Positions 24,508 through 32,940 of a stretch of DNA of 45,972 nt are shown piece after piece. This DNA comes from Sphingobacteriaceae bacterium UBA2059 (lineage in GTDB: Bacteria; Bacteroidota; Bacteroidia; Sphingobacteriales; Sphingobacteriaceae): positions 1 through 45,972 of the forward strand of contig DDAL01000023.1 in the NCBI GenBank assembly GCA_002332615.1. The letters run 5' to 3'. Each line of letters opens with the position of its first letter. The stretch's first letter is position 1. The translations under genes and the position numbers were made by a program. The notes below the pieces were generated by a model. The model was not told the DNA's origin. It was given only the letters and a program-made list of their open reading frames with translations, and did not search any database.

Positions 24508-25494
24508 ATGAAGATTTTGCATTACTTTTGGATTCCCTTCGTTTTATATTTTATTGTCGTTCATCCCGCTATCCTGTATTACAGTGACGATGCCTTTACT
24601 TTTCCGCAGGAACAAAATCCATATCTGGCACTGGCTTATCTGGGCTTTGCCATCATAGGCTGGACTGTGTTTTTTACGTATGCAGCCTGGGTTATTTATA
24701 AACAAACGTTCGGGCTTAGGAAGGGGGTATTAAAATTGTCCGGCGAGGGGCGGCTGATACAGGGCAATGTACTTGAAACTCGCTGGGAGAAAGCGTTAAA
24801 AAACGGATTCCTTCAAAAAGAAGTACTCGTTGCGTTCAACAATCTTAGCAATACCCCCGTCGAAGTTCCAATATTAATAGTTGACACTAAGGCGCATTTA
24901 AAGCGCTTCGAACCGGGCAGGACGCTGGCTTTGCGTGTGGACGCAGATATTAAGCACCCGCCTTATGTAGTGCCCGACGGACTGGAAACGAAGGTGAACG
25001 GTTCGGCGGTTTTGCTGGCCTGCGGCATTTGGCTTTCAGCACTGATTGGTTTGTTAACTTACATCGTTTATGCCTATCGCACGGAGAGCCAGGGATACGG
25101 GTGGCGTTTTCTTAGCCTTTGGCACCCTTTAATCCTCTCTCTGATCATCCTGGCAGGCGCACTTGTCATAGGCTACTTTCTCATTTACAGATATTTTATG
25201 CCGCTTTTTACAGGCAATAAGGGGAAGGAAGCTATCAAATTGTTGCTATACGGCGAACGAACCACGGCTACGGTAGTAAAGGTTTACCAAACCGGAACAT
25301 ATATTAATGAGCAGCCCGAGGTAAAGTTCGAAATGACGTTTACCGATAGGAAGAACGTAACGCATCAGGTTTCGGCCAAAGAAATTGTTTCCCTTTTATC
25401 CCTTCAGGACGTTCATCAGCAAAAGAGAGTTATTCTTTACCTGCCTGAATCACCAACAACCATAGCTTTTGAGGAAGATTTAGAAGAAGTATGA
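24508..25494 (+). CDS. membrane protein with DUF3592-like repeats
   Basis: The start is placed at ATG 24508, giving 328 residues; an upstream in-frame TTG at 24487 is less likely. About four membrane spans are visible: two near the N-terminus (7-27, 41-63) and two in the middle (about 168-190 and 208-232). Two soluble segments look related: GEGRLIQGNVLETRW..VEVPILIV and GERTTATVVKVYQTGTYINEQPEVKFEMTF, the latter in DUF3592 style. Function is unknown. Its stop overlaps the start of the following lipoprotein gene by ATGA, so the two products probably work together. Confidence 0.7.
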   Translation: MKILHYFWIPFVLYFIVVHPAILYYSDDAFTFPQEQNPYLALAYLGFAIIGWTVFFTYAAWVIYKQTFGLRKGVLKLSGEGRLIQGNVLETRWEKALKNGFLQKEVLVAFNNLSNTPVEVPILIVDTKAHLKRFEPGRTLALRVDADIKHPPYVVPDGLETKVNGSAVLLACGIWLSALIGLLTYIVYAYRTESQGYGWRFLSLWHPLILSLIILAGALVIGYFLIYRYFMPLFTGNKGKEAIKLLLYGERTTATVVKVYQTGTYINEQPEVKFEMTFTDRKNVTHQVSAKEIVSLLSLQDVHQQKRVILYLPESPTTIAFEEDLEEV

Positions 25495-26120
25495 TAAGAA
25501 AAGAACTAATAGTAATAATGGGCGCTTTGCTTTTTATATCATGTACAGAGTTTTCGCAGTCTGTTCACGATACGTTAAAAACAGAGGAAGAAGTAAAGCA
25601 GAGTACAATGTTGGTAACGGGAAGTAAGGCTTTTTCCGGCATCCGCACGCGAAGTGTAGCTGCAAATGCCCAAGCTCTCCAAAAAGCTGAAGATGCCCTT
25701 AGGCGCTTGCCTGAATTTGAAGGTAAGGCGATTAAGATTTATGGTTCGGCTCATTTTTATCATGACGGACGCATTGTGCTTGGCGTTGAGGATGCCGAAC
25801 GGCCGGGGTTCGTGGATAAGTATACGTACAGAAAAGGAAAATGGAAAAAGTCAGAACCAGTAAGCATCACACATTCCAATCGTTTTGAGGATGACTTAGT
25901 GGCATTGGAAAAAGTGCCTTTCACCAATGCCAACAAGGTTTATGCTAGTATCAGGGAAAAGATGCGGGAAACCGGAAGCAAAGAAACACACCTTACTGTC
26001 TATTTTGTGCCCTATAAAGGAACTGTACTATGGTATCCTACCTCTCTGAGGACCGAACGTTCAACCTATTCTTTAAAGTTTGATGAGGGTGGCAACTTGC
26101 TTCAATTTAAGCAGCATTAA
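25491..26120 (+). CDS. lipoprotein of unknown function
   Basis: The 209-residue product has a lipoprotein signal (MIRKELIVIMGALLFISC) with Cys18 as the likely lipidated residue, so it is anchored in a membrane facing the periplasm. The rest is soluble, with a predicted mix of helix (AQALQKAEDALRRLPEF) and strands (KIYGSAHFYHDGRIVLGVED, YSLKFDEGGNLLQF). I do not recognise the family. It overlaps the upstream membrane-protein gene by four bases, which argues for translational coupling. Confidence 0.7.
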   Translation: MIRKELIVIMGALLFISCTEFSQSVHDTLKTEEEVKQSTMLVTGSKAFSGIRTRSVAANAQALQKAEDALRRLPEFEGKAIKIYGSAHFYHDGRIVLGVEDAERPGFVDKYTYRKGKWKKSEPVSITHSNRFEDDLVALEKVPFTNANKVYASIREKMRETGSKETHLTVYFVPYKGTVLWYPTSLRTERSTYSLKFDEGGNLLQFKQH

Positions 26121-26283
26121 CAGGTTCTTAGATGTCGTTTTATTTTCTTTCTCAGAATGGACCGGGTTAAAAGATTTCTCGGGATTTGCTGATAAGTCAC
26201 AGATGTTATTAAGCTTCTAACCAGTAGGGGTGCGGTTATTAGAAACAGGCGTATGTAAAACAGACTTTAATGCGGATATGGAT

Positions 26284-26339
26284 CGTAGCCCGAACGTACC
26301 TGCTTTGCAAATTCACGAAGCAGGTACGTTCAAGCTACG
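26284..26339. repeat. long imperfect hairpin
   Basis: Arms of 22 bases (26284-26305 and 26318-26339) pair at 20 positions around a 12-base loop. It lies between convergent genes in the gene-free stretch 26121-26475. It could end transcription on either strand, though no T run follows. Confidence 0.7.
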
Positions 26340-26361
26340 TTTCAAGTGCCTTTAAAATGCC

Positions 26362-26403
26362 TTCCTTTAGAGTCCCTCTTCTTGCCGTGGGACTCTAAAG
26401 GAA
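26362..26403. repeat. perfect 15-base-pair hairpin
   Basis: TTCCTTTAGAGTCCC (26362-26376) pairs perfectly with GGGACTCTAAAGGAA (26389-26403) around a 12-base loop. Loop size equals that of the hairpin just upstream, but the arm sequences differ. Confidence 0.75.
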
Positions 26404-26475
26404 TAAAGGTACCTGAATCATACATGCTACTTAAAGCGTGTTTCAGCCATGCGGTTTTTCCCGGTGCTCAAACGG

Positions 26476-26952
26476 CTATTGTACTGGCTGCTGGTTTAAC
26501 CATTGCTGGTAACGCTGGTCTATAACACTCTTAATGATTGCATAGTTATCCGGCTTGTCTTCTACATGGTAGAGACTTTCATACTGAAGATCTTGCTGTT
26601 CGGCCCATTCATCAAATGTGTCTGCATAGTCGTCAAGGTAGGAAGCATACGTTTGGGCGAAGTGAGAGTCGTCTAAGTAATAGCTTTTTGCAAAGTTATT
26701 GCCTGTTTCATTCAAATCATCCTGAATAAGTTTTTCATCAAGAACCTGTATAAGAAATTCGGTGCCGGTTAACAGGTTATCTCTCACTTGGTTAACTTCC
26801 TTTTCAAATTCCTTAATACATTTCTCTGCCAGCAAATTATTGTCTATGCACCAGGATAAGAACATGCCAATATGGATTGCGCCATTTTTGGGAGGAAGCT
26901 CTGCTGGAAAGTCGCCCTCGTAGTGCCATGAAGCATCGTCGTACTTAATCAT
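26476..26952 (-). CDS. DUF7832-like cytoplasmic protein
   Basis: The 158-residue acidic protein has no signal or membrane span. Its opening YDDASWHYEGDFPAELPPKNGAIHIGMFLSWCIDNNL and the later DEKLIQDDLNETGNNFAKSYY match my recollection of the DUF7832 family, small proteins of unknown role found in many bacteria. The second half (YASYLDDYADTFDEWAEQQDLQYESLYHVEDKPDNYAIIKSVID) resembles the family's usual ending. It is flanked by hairpins and a gene-free stretch and appears monocistronic. The family name is from memory. Confidence 0.7.
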   Translation of the reverse strand: MIKYDDASWHYEGDFPAELPPKNGAIHIGMFLSWCIDNNLLAEKCIKEFEKEVNQVRDNLLTGTEFLIQVLDEKLIQDDLNETGNNFAKSYYLDDSHFAQTYASYLDDYADTFDEWAEQQDLQYESLYHVEDKPDNYAIIKSVIDQRYQQWLNQQPVQ

Positions 26953-27268
26953 GTGTTTAACGTTTAATGATTCTGCTCTATTGCATAAAGGTATACATTG
27001 ATTGTTAACTTAATGTTAGGATGTGCATCCTGAGCGAGTTGGAAAGCGGCACCATGAAAGATGGCAATCTGGATATATGCAAAAAGAAAGAACAGGTGTT
27101 TATTTAAACAGGGGTTTAAACAGAAAGAAGAACAGCAGCTTCACTAACGTCGGAGAGAAGGGGCTGCCGGAGCGCTTGTCGTCCGGCAGTGATCATTGCG
27201 AAGCATAATTGCCATTTTGCAGTCTTTGTACGAGAATACTTTTTGGGTTTCAAACCACAGCTCTGAGG
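26953..27268. other. gene-free stretch with a hairpin
   Basis: CTGCCGGA (27164-27171) pairs with TCCGGCAG (27182-27189). A 61-codon plus-strand frame here has no recognisable features and overlaps the hairpin; I do not call it. The stretch must contain the promoter of the DUF7832-like gene. Confidence 0.45.
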
Positions 27269-28189
27269 CTATTTTACCGGGGCCTTCCAGGTACTTCGCG
27301 GTTCAAAGTGATTCCATACCAGGGCCGATATCCGGCGTATAAGCATTAGCGCTTCATTGTCGGCCACCCAGCGTTGGTCTTTTATATCTTTTGTGCCAAT
27401 ATAAAGCACATAATCGCCGTGCGGTGCATTTACGAGTAGTACTTCAGATCGGGATGCGTCTACCGCTCCGCTTTTTGCAGCTGCCTGTACATAAGGTGGT
27501 ATTGCCGATAGGGCCTCCTCGTCATAATAGCTCTTCGTCATCAGGCGGTACATTCGTTCGCTTGCAGCCTGGCTTATAACCTTCCCGTTCCTCATCATTA
27601 CCAGCAGAGAGGCCATTTCAGCAGGCGTCGTTTGTCCCCAGCCATACTTTTCCCAGTTTTCTTCGCGGCCTTTTGTGCGGGAGTTGACCCGCGTATAGGC
27701 CAACCCGTACTTTGCCATCAAGAGGTTGATCTGCTCGCCGCCGCCCGCCAGCTGCTGGTTCCACAGGGAAGTAACATTGTCGCTATAGGCCATCATTAAA
27801 GCGGCCAGCACGCTCACTTCCGTTGCAGCGCTATCTTTAAAGTGTTGCATAATGCCCGATCCGCCGTAGCGAAGAGCTTCGCGATAAACCATGGGCTGGT
27901 GGTAGCTCAGCGCGCCTTTGTCTATCTGACTGAACAGGCCAACGAGAATAGGTATTTTTACAATGCTGGCTGTAGGGAAGATACTGTCGGCCCGGATGGC
28001 TGCATACCTGCCTGTTTTTAAATGTTTTACGTAAATTCCTGCTGTGCCCTTGAAGGTAGCTGTTACTTGTTCGAGCGCTTTCTGAAGTCTGAGGTCATGC
28101 CGTGCTTTTTGCGAAAATGCGGTAGCTGATGTGAGCAAAATAATTAACAGGCCGAGCAGTACAGGCCTGGCTGTTTGCGGACGTTTCAT
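27269..28189 (-). CDS. class A beta-lactamase-fold serine hydrolase
   Basis: The start is placed at the Met of MKRPQTARP (28189), giving 306 residues with a signal peptide (LLGLLIILLTSATAFSQ). Motifs of the penicillin-recognising fold are present: S-x-x-K in TASIVKIPIL, SDN in YSDNVTSLW and KSG in AAAKSGAVD. The region that holds Glu166 in true class A beta-lactamases (ExxLN) does not show that pattern; instead GREENWEKYGWGQTTPAEM precedes the helix. It may be a peptidoglycan or D-amino-acid peptidase rather than a beta-lactamase. It follows a DUF421 gene on the same strand. Confidence 0.85.
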   Translation of the reverse strand: MKRPQTARPVLLGLLIILLTSATAFSQKARHDLRLQKALEQVTATFKGTAGIYVKHLKTGRYAAIRADSIFPTASIVKIPILVGLFSQIDKGALSYHQPMVYREALRYGGSGIMQHFKDSAATEVSVLAALMMAYSDNVTSLWNQQLAGGGEQINLLMAKYGLAYTRVNSRTKGREENWEKYGWGQTTPAEMASLLVMMRNGKVISQAASERMYRLMTKSYYDEEALSAIPPYVQAAAKSGAVDASRSEVLLVNAPHGDYVLYIGTKDIKDQRWVADNEALMLIRRISALVWNHFEPRSTWKAPVK

Positions 28190-28271
28190 TAGGATAAAGG
28201 TTACTTGCAATCAATAATAATAATCAAAAATACGCACACTTGTATCGTGCATACCCGGCAAGCCGGCTTTC

Positions 28272-28769
28272 TTAATCTTCGTTCATTTTTTTTACCACAC
28301 TCACGCTTCCATCGCTTTCAATACAGGCTTTTTTTACCTCAGACACATCTTCTATACCCTGATCTCTCAGGTGGCCCATCAGTTCTTCTTTGGTAAGAAA
28401 TTCGCGGCGCATATTTTTGAGCTGCATCTGCCCGTTCTTTATCACCGGTACGGGCGGGTGCGACACCAGTTTTTCTATGAAAGGAAAATAACAGCTAAGG
28501 GCGTTGACCAGATAGTTCCACAGGATCATGGTGCCAATCATAATAAATCCTTCACTCAGCGAAGTGTAATCGCCCAGGGAGTGGGAGGCTGCTTCGGTGA
28601 CCAGTAAAATAAAAATAAGGTCCATGGTAGCCATTTCGCCTCCGATCCTGCGCGGCAGGATACGCATTAAAAATAAGATACCCAGGTATAAAAGAGTACC
28701 CCTTAGTATTAAGGCCAGAGCAGAGGACTCCATTTTAAACAATTCATTCAAATCTAATTGCAGCAGCAT
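28272..28769 (-). CDS. DUF421/YetF-family membrane protein
   Basis: The 165-residue protein has three N-terminal hydrophobic segments (about 17-37, 49-66, 74-93) and a soluble C-terminal domain. Family patterns include LGILFLMRILPRRIGGEMATMDLIFILLVTEAAS and PVPVIKNGQMQLKNMRREFLTKEELMGHLRDQGI. YetF-like proteins are of uncertain function, with suggested roles in envelope stress. It is shorter than the Bacillus YetF, lacking the second part of the C-terminal domain. Confidence 0.9.
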   Translation of the reverse strand: MLLQLDLNELFKMESSALALILRGTLLYLGILFLMRILPRRIGGEMATMDLIFILLVTEAASHSLGDYTSLSEGFIMIGTMILWNYLVNALSCYFPFIEKLVSHPPVPVIKNGQMQLKNMRREFLTKEELMGHLRDQGIEDVSEVKKACIESDGSVSVVKKMNED

Positions 28770-28882
28770 ATCTTTTGCCTGATGTTCCTATTAGCAGGTA
28801 CTAATAGAACCATTTGCCTGCAAAAAGGATTGCTTCCGTATGTAAAATACCTTAAACCTCCGCTTAAACCCAGGCTCGTCTG

Positions 28883-28907
28883 ATAGTTTAGGCTCCAGCC
28901 AAACTAT
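28883..28907. repeat. hairpin between divergent genes
   Basis: ATAGTTT (28883-28889) pairs with AAACTAT (28901-28907), extended inside by GGC/GCC with a small bulge. It lies between the divergent DUF421 and dehydrogenase-like genes and could be a regulator site. Confidence 0.45.
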
Positions 28908-29004
28908 AGAGCAGCAGAAAGCTTAAAGTCTTGTATTATTGTGCAGGGATTCAGCATGGTCTGAGCAGCCAAAAAACTGCGTCGCGCTTGTGCTGCCTGA
29001 TAGT

Positions 29005-29012
29005 TAATTTTG
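29005..29012 (+). promoter_or_regulatory. candidate -7 box for the dehydrogenase-like gene
   Basis: TAATTTTG fits TAnnTTTG and ends six bases before ATG 29019, predicting a nearly leaderless mRNA. The -33 element is not clear. Confidence 0.4.
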
Positions 29013-29018
29013 AATACT

Positions 29019-30083
29019 ATGTTTAAAGAAGAATGGCGCAGCTTGCTAAGGAGCCAGTATGCCCAAAATGAGAGCAGCCTGTCTGCCGGTGTGCTCCATC
29101 TTATCTATGAGCAAAGGTGGTTTAAGATGTATCTGCCCGAAGTTCTGAAAGGGAGAGATATGGACTTTACATCAATTCTTAGCCTGCTGGAAGAAATTGC
29201 CTATTGCGACGGAAGCACAGGATGGCTGGTGACCCTTTGCAGCGGCGCCATGTGGTTTACTGGTTTTATGGAGGCAGGCATGGCCCGGGAAATTCTGGTT
29301 GCTCCCGAAGCTTGTATTGCAGGTAGCGGTTCTGCAGGCGGCCGGGCACGGATCACCGAAAAGGGGTATAAAATTAATGGCTTTTGGAAACATAATACCG
29401 GCGCTCCTCACGCCACTCATTTTACGGCCAACTGCATCCTAGTTGATGAACGTGGAGTGAGCCTGAAGGACCGGCAGGGCAACGAACGGCTTAGCTCTTT
29501 TGTATTCAGGGCCACAGAAGTGAATCTGGTACCCAACTGGAATTACGCCGGAATGCTTGCTTCGGGCAGTTGGGGCATGGAGGTGAAGGATCTGGAAGTA
29601 GAACGGTCGCGGTCGTTTCATATCAATGCTGAGGTTAAGCTGGCTACAAACGTTCATAATTATCCGTTTCTGCAGCTCGCCGAAATGACGCTCGCTGTAA
29701 ACTTTTTAGGTATGTCCAGAAACTTTATCCGGCTGGCGGAAGAGCATCATCAACAGGTGCTGCATAAATATGCGCCCGGCCAGTGCTCGTATATAGAAAA
29801 GCATATGCTCCTTGCATCGGATGAACTAAAGGCTATAAAGAGACATTTTTATGGGTTGGCTCAGGAAACGCAGGAAGAAGTGAAGCTGCACAAGCCCCTG
29901 TCGGCACAAAAGCTTACAGAGCTCAGCTATATAAGCCGCCGGATGGCTCACCTGTCGCGCGAGCTTGCCGACCGCCTCTTCCCTTACTGTGGCTTTGAAG
30001 TGATTAGTCGCGGCAGCGAACTTAATAGGGTGTGGAGAGATATACATACAGCAAGCCAGCATCCTTTGTTAATATTCCCTTAA
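29019..30083 (+). CDS. acyl-CoA dehydrogenase-fold flavoprotein, possible monooxygenase
   Basis: The start is ATG 29019, giving 354 residues; an in-frame TTG three codons earlier is less likely. The layout fits the acyl-CoA dehydrogenase fold: N-terminal helices (LLEEIAYCDGSTGWLVTLCSG), a beta middle domain (AGSGSAGGRARITEKGYKINGFWKHNTGAPHATHF) and C-terminal helices. The DGSTGW and GxWKxNTG patterns resemble group D flavin hydroxylases (HsaA/HpaB-like) more than fatty-acid dehydrogenases, and the usual catalytic Glu cannot be placed. Substrate is unknown. It stands alone between a divergent gene and a terminator. Confidence 0.75.
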   Translation: MFKEEWRSLLRSQYAQNESSLSAGVLHLIYEQRWFKMYLPEVLKGRDMDFTSILSLLEEIAYCDGSTGWLVTLCSGAMWFTGFMEAGMAREILVAPEACIAGSGSAGGRARITEKGYKINGFWKHNTGAPHATHFTANCILVDERGVSLKDRQGNERLSSFVFRATEVNLVPNWNYAGMLASGSWGMEVKDLEVERSRSFHINAEVKLATNVHNYPFLQLAEMTLAVNFLGMSRNFIRLAEEHHQQVLHKYAPGQCSYIEKHMLLASDELKAIKRHFYGLAQETQEEVKLHKPLSAQKLTELSYISRRMAHLSRELADRLFPYCGFEVISRGSELNRVWRDIHTASQHPLLIFP

Positions 30084-30154
30084 CGGTTAACGGAGGTCTA
30101 GTTCCCGGTAAAAAGCACTAAATAAAGGCTGGGTGAGCAAGCCGTTCGATGCGA

Positions 30155-30190
30155 AGGCACAGGGTTTAAACAGCCTGTGCCTCTTTTCTT
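30155..30190 (+). terminator. terminator of the dehydrogenase-like gene
   Basis: AGGCACAGG (30155-30163) pairs with CCTGTGCCT (30174-30182) around a 10-base loop and is followed by CTTTTCTT. It lies 70 bases after the plus-strand stop and just past the end of the minus-strand DUF3606 gene. Confidence 0.75.
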
Positions 30191-30369
30191 CATTTCTTTT
30201 TCAGGTACTCTTCAACTTTTTCGCGACTGTTTCCTACCGCTTTGATGGCTTCTTCTACCTGCTGCCTGCTAACGCCCAGCTTTTCTTCTATATAAGAAAG
30301 TTCGTAGCTTTCGCCTGCATTTATTTTACTCCTGTCCCGTGCGTCACGCATGTCCTTATTATCTGCCAT
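30190..30369 (-). CDS. DUF3606 mini-protein
   Basis: A 59-residue minus-strand frame, below common length cut-offs. It reads MADNKDMRDARDRSKIN.., then LSYIEEKLGVSRQQVEEAI and AVGNSREKVEEYLKKK. This is the DUF3606 pattern: an R-D-R-x-x-I-N opening, then a helical EV..W/Y..xLGVSxxxLxxAIxxVG core ending in a Lys-rich tail. The family is widespread in proteobacteria and Bacteroidota, often near stress genes, with unknown function. It faces the dehydrogenase-like gene tail to tail. Confidence 0.88.
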   Translation of the reverse strand: MADNKDMRDARDRSKINAGESYELSYIEEKLGVSRQQVEEAIKAVGNSREKVEEYLKKK

Positions 30370-30491
30370 GATCTTTCTGTATTTGGTTTCTAGTTAATAC
30401 AATCAAAGCCCGGAATGTGTTTGTTTTATCAGTTTGTAAAAACAAGCAATATATTTCTATTTAATTAATCTGATACTTAATATATTGCGTT

Positions 30492-31673
30492 ATGGATGAT
30501 AATATAGCAGTTGTTGGCTCTGGTATAAGTGGGTTGAGTTTCTCTCACTACTGTACCTTGCAAGGATTTAAGGTTTCGGTGTTTGAAAAAAGCAGTAATA
30601 GTGGCGGTTGTATACACAGTTATCCCATAGGTGAGCATAGGTATGCCGAACTTGGAGGGCACACACTTACGCATAAGTACCGTTCGGTTATCGATATTAT
30701 AAAACATTACAACAAAACGGGCGAAATCGTCCAGATACCCTCTCTGCAGTTTATGCTGGATGATGGCCGTCGGCTACTGCCGGTTGCTTCTAAGCTGAAC
30801 TTTATGGAGTTGCTGGTTTCAGTTCCGAAGCTTTTTAAGCTAAAGAAAGAAGATAAAAGCATCAGGGATTATTATTCGGCCGGATTGGGCAAGAAAAATT
30901 ATGAGCAGTTAATGCACCATGCTTTTCAGGCCATCCTGTGTCAGGATCCGGACGAGTTTCCTGCGGCCCTGCTTTTCCGTAAACGAAAAGCGGATAAGAG
31001 TTTTCCTAAAAAATTCACTCTCAGACAGGGCATTGTTGGCCTGCTGGGCATTATTGCTGATAACCCATCTATAGATGTTCAGGTAAATACCCCTGTGGAT
31101 GCCATAATAAGGGAAAACGAGGAATATTCATTATGGAGCAGCGGAAAGAAAGTTTTTACTGCATCCAATCTGTGCTTGTCGACCCCTTCGGATGTAAGCT
31201 CCCGGCTACTTAAACCCATAGATCCGGAGCTGTCGGAGGCGCTGGCGTCACTGGAGGTCAGAAAGGTCGAAACGATTTTGGTTAAGGCCAAAAGTCCGGT
31301 AGAGAGTCTGGCTAAGCGGGGCTTGATTGGCTTAGACCAACCTTATATGTCGGCACTCAGCTTCAAATCAGGAGAGGAGCATTATTGGGTGTTTCATTTC
31401 AAGAGCAACAGGTGTTCAAGGGCCGAAAAAGTTGAGGTGGTTGCCCGTGCCCTGCAGGTAGCGCCTGCGCAGGTTGAGGTGCTGAAGGAAATTGCTTATA
31501 AGCTTCCCGGGCTTAAGCAGAGCGACCTCCAAAAGCTTGAATGGATAAAGGACCGGCTTGCCAAACTGAATATCTTTCTGGCAAGTAATTATATGGAAGG
31601 CCTGGCAATTGAAGACTGCTGCCAGTGGGCCTTCAAAGAAGCCAGCCGCTTAAACGCTTTAAAAAATCAATGA
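30492..31673 (+). CDS. FAD-dependent oxidoreductase (amine oxidase / protoporphyrinogen oxidase-like)
   Basis: The 393-residue protein begins with the FAD-binding dinucleotide fold: IAVVGSGISGLSFSHYCTLQGFKVSVFEKSSNSGG, followed by ELGGHTLTHKYRS. The middle and C-terminal parts fit the flavin amine-oxidase/UDP-galactopyranose-mutase/HemY superfamily. No signal or strong membrane span is seen. The exact reaction cannot be assigned; sugar-mutase or desaturase-type chemistry is possible. It overlaps nagA by ATGA, which links it to amino-sugar metabolism, by inference. Confidence 0.75.
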   Translation: MDDNIAVVGSGISGLSFSHYCTLQGFKVSVFEKSSNSGGCIHSYPIGEHRYAELGGHTLTHKYRSVIDIIKHYNKTGEIVQIPSLQFMLDDGRRLLPVASKLNFMELLVSVPKLFKLKKEDKSIRDYYSAGLGKKNYEQLMHHAFQAILCQDPDEFPAALLFRKRKADKSFPKKFTLRQGIVGLLGIIADNPSIDVQVNTPVDAIIRENEEYSLWSSGKKVFTASNLCLSTPSDVSSRLLKPIDPELSEALASLEVRKVETILVKAKSPVESLAKRGLIGLDQPYMSALSFKSGEEHYWVFHFKSNRCSRAEKVEVVARALQVAPAQVEVLKEIAYKLPGLKQSDLQKLEWIKDRLAKLNIFLASNYMEGLAIEDCCQWAFKEASRLNALKNQ

Positions 31674-32842
31674 CCCTCAATCGTATGAACACCAGTTTTA
31701 TTCTCCGTAATTTTTTATGCTATCCACAGGAGGCCCTTGAGTCAGACTTGTGCATGTTGATAGAAAACGGATACATAAGCAAACTGGCCAGAGAAGGCCA
31801 GGCAGGTTTTGACGCTTCGCTTCCGGCGTATGATCTAAACGGTGCATTGCTTGTGCCGGGGTTCATAGACCTGCAGGTTAACGGAGGTAACAAAGTGTTC
31901 TTTACGCAGGACATCAGCGAAGTATGTCTTCAACGCATCTATCAGGATCACCTGGCGTTTGGTACCACCGGCATGCTGCCAACGCTGGTCACTACCTCGT
32001 TCAGCAATATGATGCAGTCGCTTGATGTTGTCAGATCCTACATGTCTGCACATTTAAACGGCGTATTGGGATTGCATCTGGAAGGGCCCTATATACAAAA
32101 GGAAAAAAAAGGAGCGCATAACCCTAAGCATATTCGTCTGCCTCAGGATGCAGAGCTTAAAGAAATTGCAAAGAGCGGCGAAGGGATAGTTAAGATGATG
32201 ACCATTGCGCCCGAACTCTTTAATCAGTATCAGATCGATATGCTGCTTGAGGCAGGTATTGTACTTTCTGCCGGACATAGTACCGCTACTGTCGGGCAGG
32301 CCGTGGATTCTTTTTCCCGGGGCGTACAGTGCGTTACCCATTTATACAATGCTATGAGCGGCTTTCAAAGCCGGGAGCCCGGACTGGCGGGCGCTGCCCT
32401 TAACTCTGAAGACGCCTATGCAAGCATTATAGTCGATGGTCTTCACTGTCATTATACATCGGCTGATATTGCCTGCAAACTTAAAAAAGGGAAACTCTTT
32501 TTAATTTCTGATGCGTCTTTCCTTGGCCGCGAAAGTCTGGATATGGATGGTGTTCATTATACCTTTACAGGCGACAGGTATGTGACCGCTGAAGGCAACC
32601 TGGCCGGCTCCAATATAACCATGTACGATGCTTTCAAAAATTGCCTGAAAAATCTTTCTGTGTCTTTGCCGGAGGCTATTGCCATGTCTTCCTTAATCCC
32701 GGCTGAGCTGATGCGCCTGAACAACAGGGGCCTGATTAAAGAAGGTTTTCTCGCCGATCTTAATGTGTTAAATCCGCAGAATCTTTCATTGCAGCGCGTT
32801 ATAAGCAATGGAGAGTTCTATGAAGCAAAGAGCCGGGTTTAA
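31670..32842 (+). CDS. nagA: N-acetylglucosamine-6-phosphate deacetylase
   Basis: NagA removes the acetyl group from GlcNAc-6-phosphate, giving glucosamine-6-phosphate in amino-sugar and peptidoglycan recycling. Family motifs: PGFIDLQVNGG (close to the E. coli PGFIDVQLNG), the metal-binding Glu in HLEGPYIQKEKKGAHNP, His in LSAGHSTAT, His in VTHLYNAMSG, and the catalytic Asp in LISDASFLG. The start is set at ATG 31670, which overlaps the previous stop (ATGA), giving 390 residues; ATG 31685 is an alternative. No nagB is visible nearby. Confidence 0.93.
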   Translation: MTLNRMNTSFILRNFLCYPQEALESDLCMLIENGYISKLAREGQAGFDASLPAYDLNGALLVPGFIDLQVNGGNKVFFTQDISEVCLQRIYQDHLAFGTTGMLPTLVTTSFSNMMQSLDVVRSYMSAHLNGVLGLHLEGPYIQKEKKGAHNPKHIRLPQDAELKEIAKSGEGIVKMMTIAPELFNQYQIDMLLEAGIVLSAGHSTATVGQAVDSFSRGVQCVTHLYNAMSGFQSREPGLAGAALNSEDAYASIIVDGLHCHYTSADIACKLKKGKLFLISDASFLGRESLDMDGVHYTFTGDRYVTAEGNLAGSNITMYDAFKNCLKNLSVSLPEAIAMSSLIPAELMRLNNRGLIKEGFLADLNVLNPQNLSLQRVISNGEFYEAKSRV

Positions 32843-32940
32843 ACTAAAAAAAACTGCTTAAATTTCTCCGGGGGAACGATAGTTTTCCAAACAAATCATT
32901 CGGCACAGGGTTTTTATCTATACATCTAAAAACACTACCT

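Noticed and set aside
27023..27208. 61-codon plus-strand frame in the gene-free stretch
   Set aside because: No signal, domain or start signals; biased composition, and its end contains a hairpin.
27269..28189. A true class A beta-lactamase conferring resistance
   Set aside because: Fold motifs fit, but the ExxLN pattern is not evident, so only the broader serine-hydrolase call is made.
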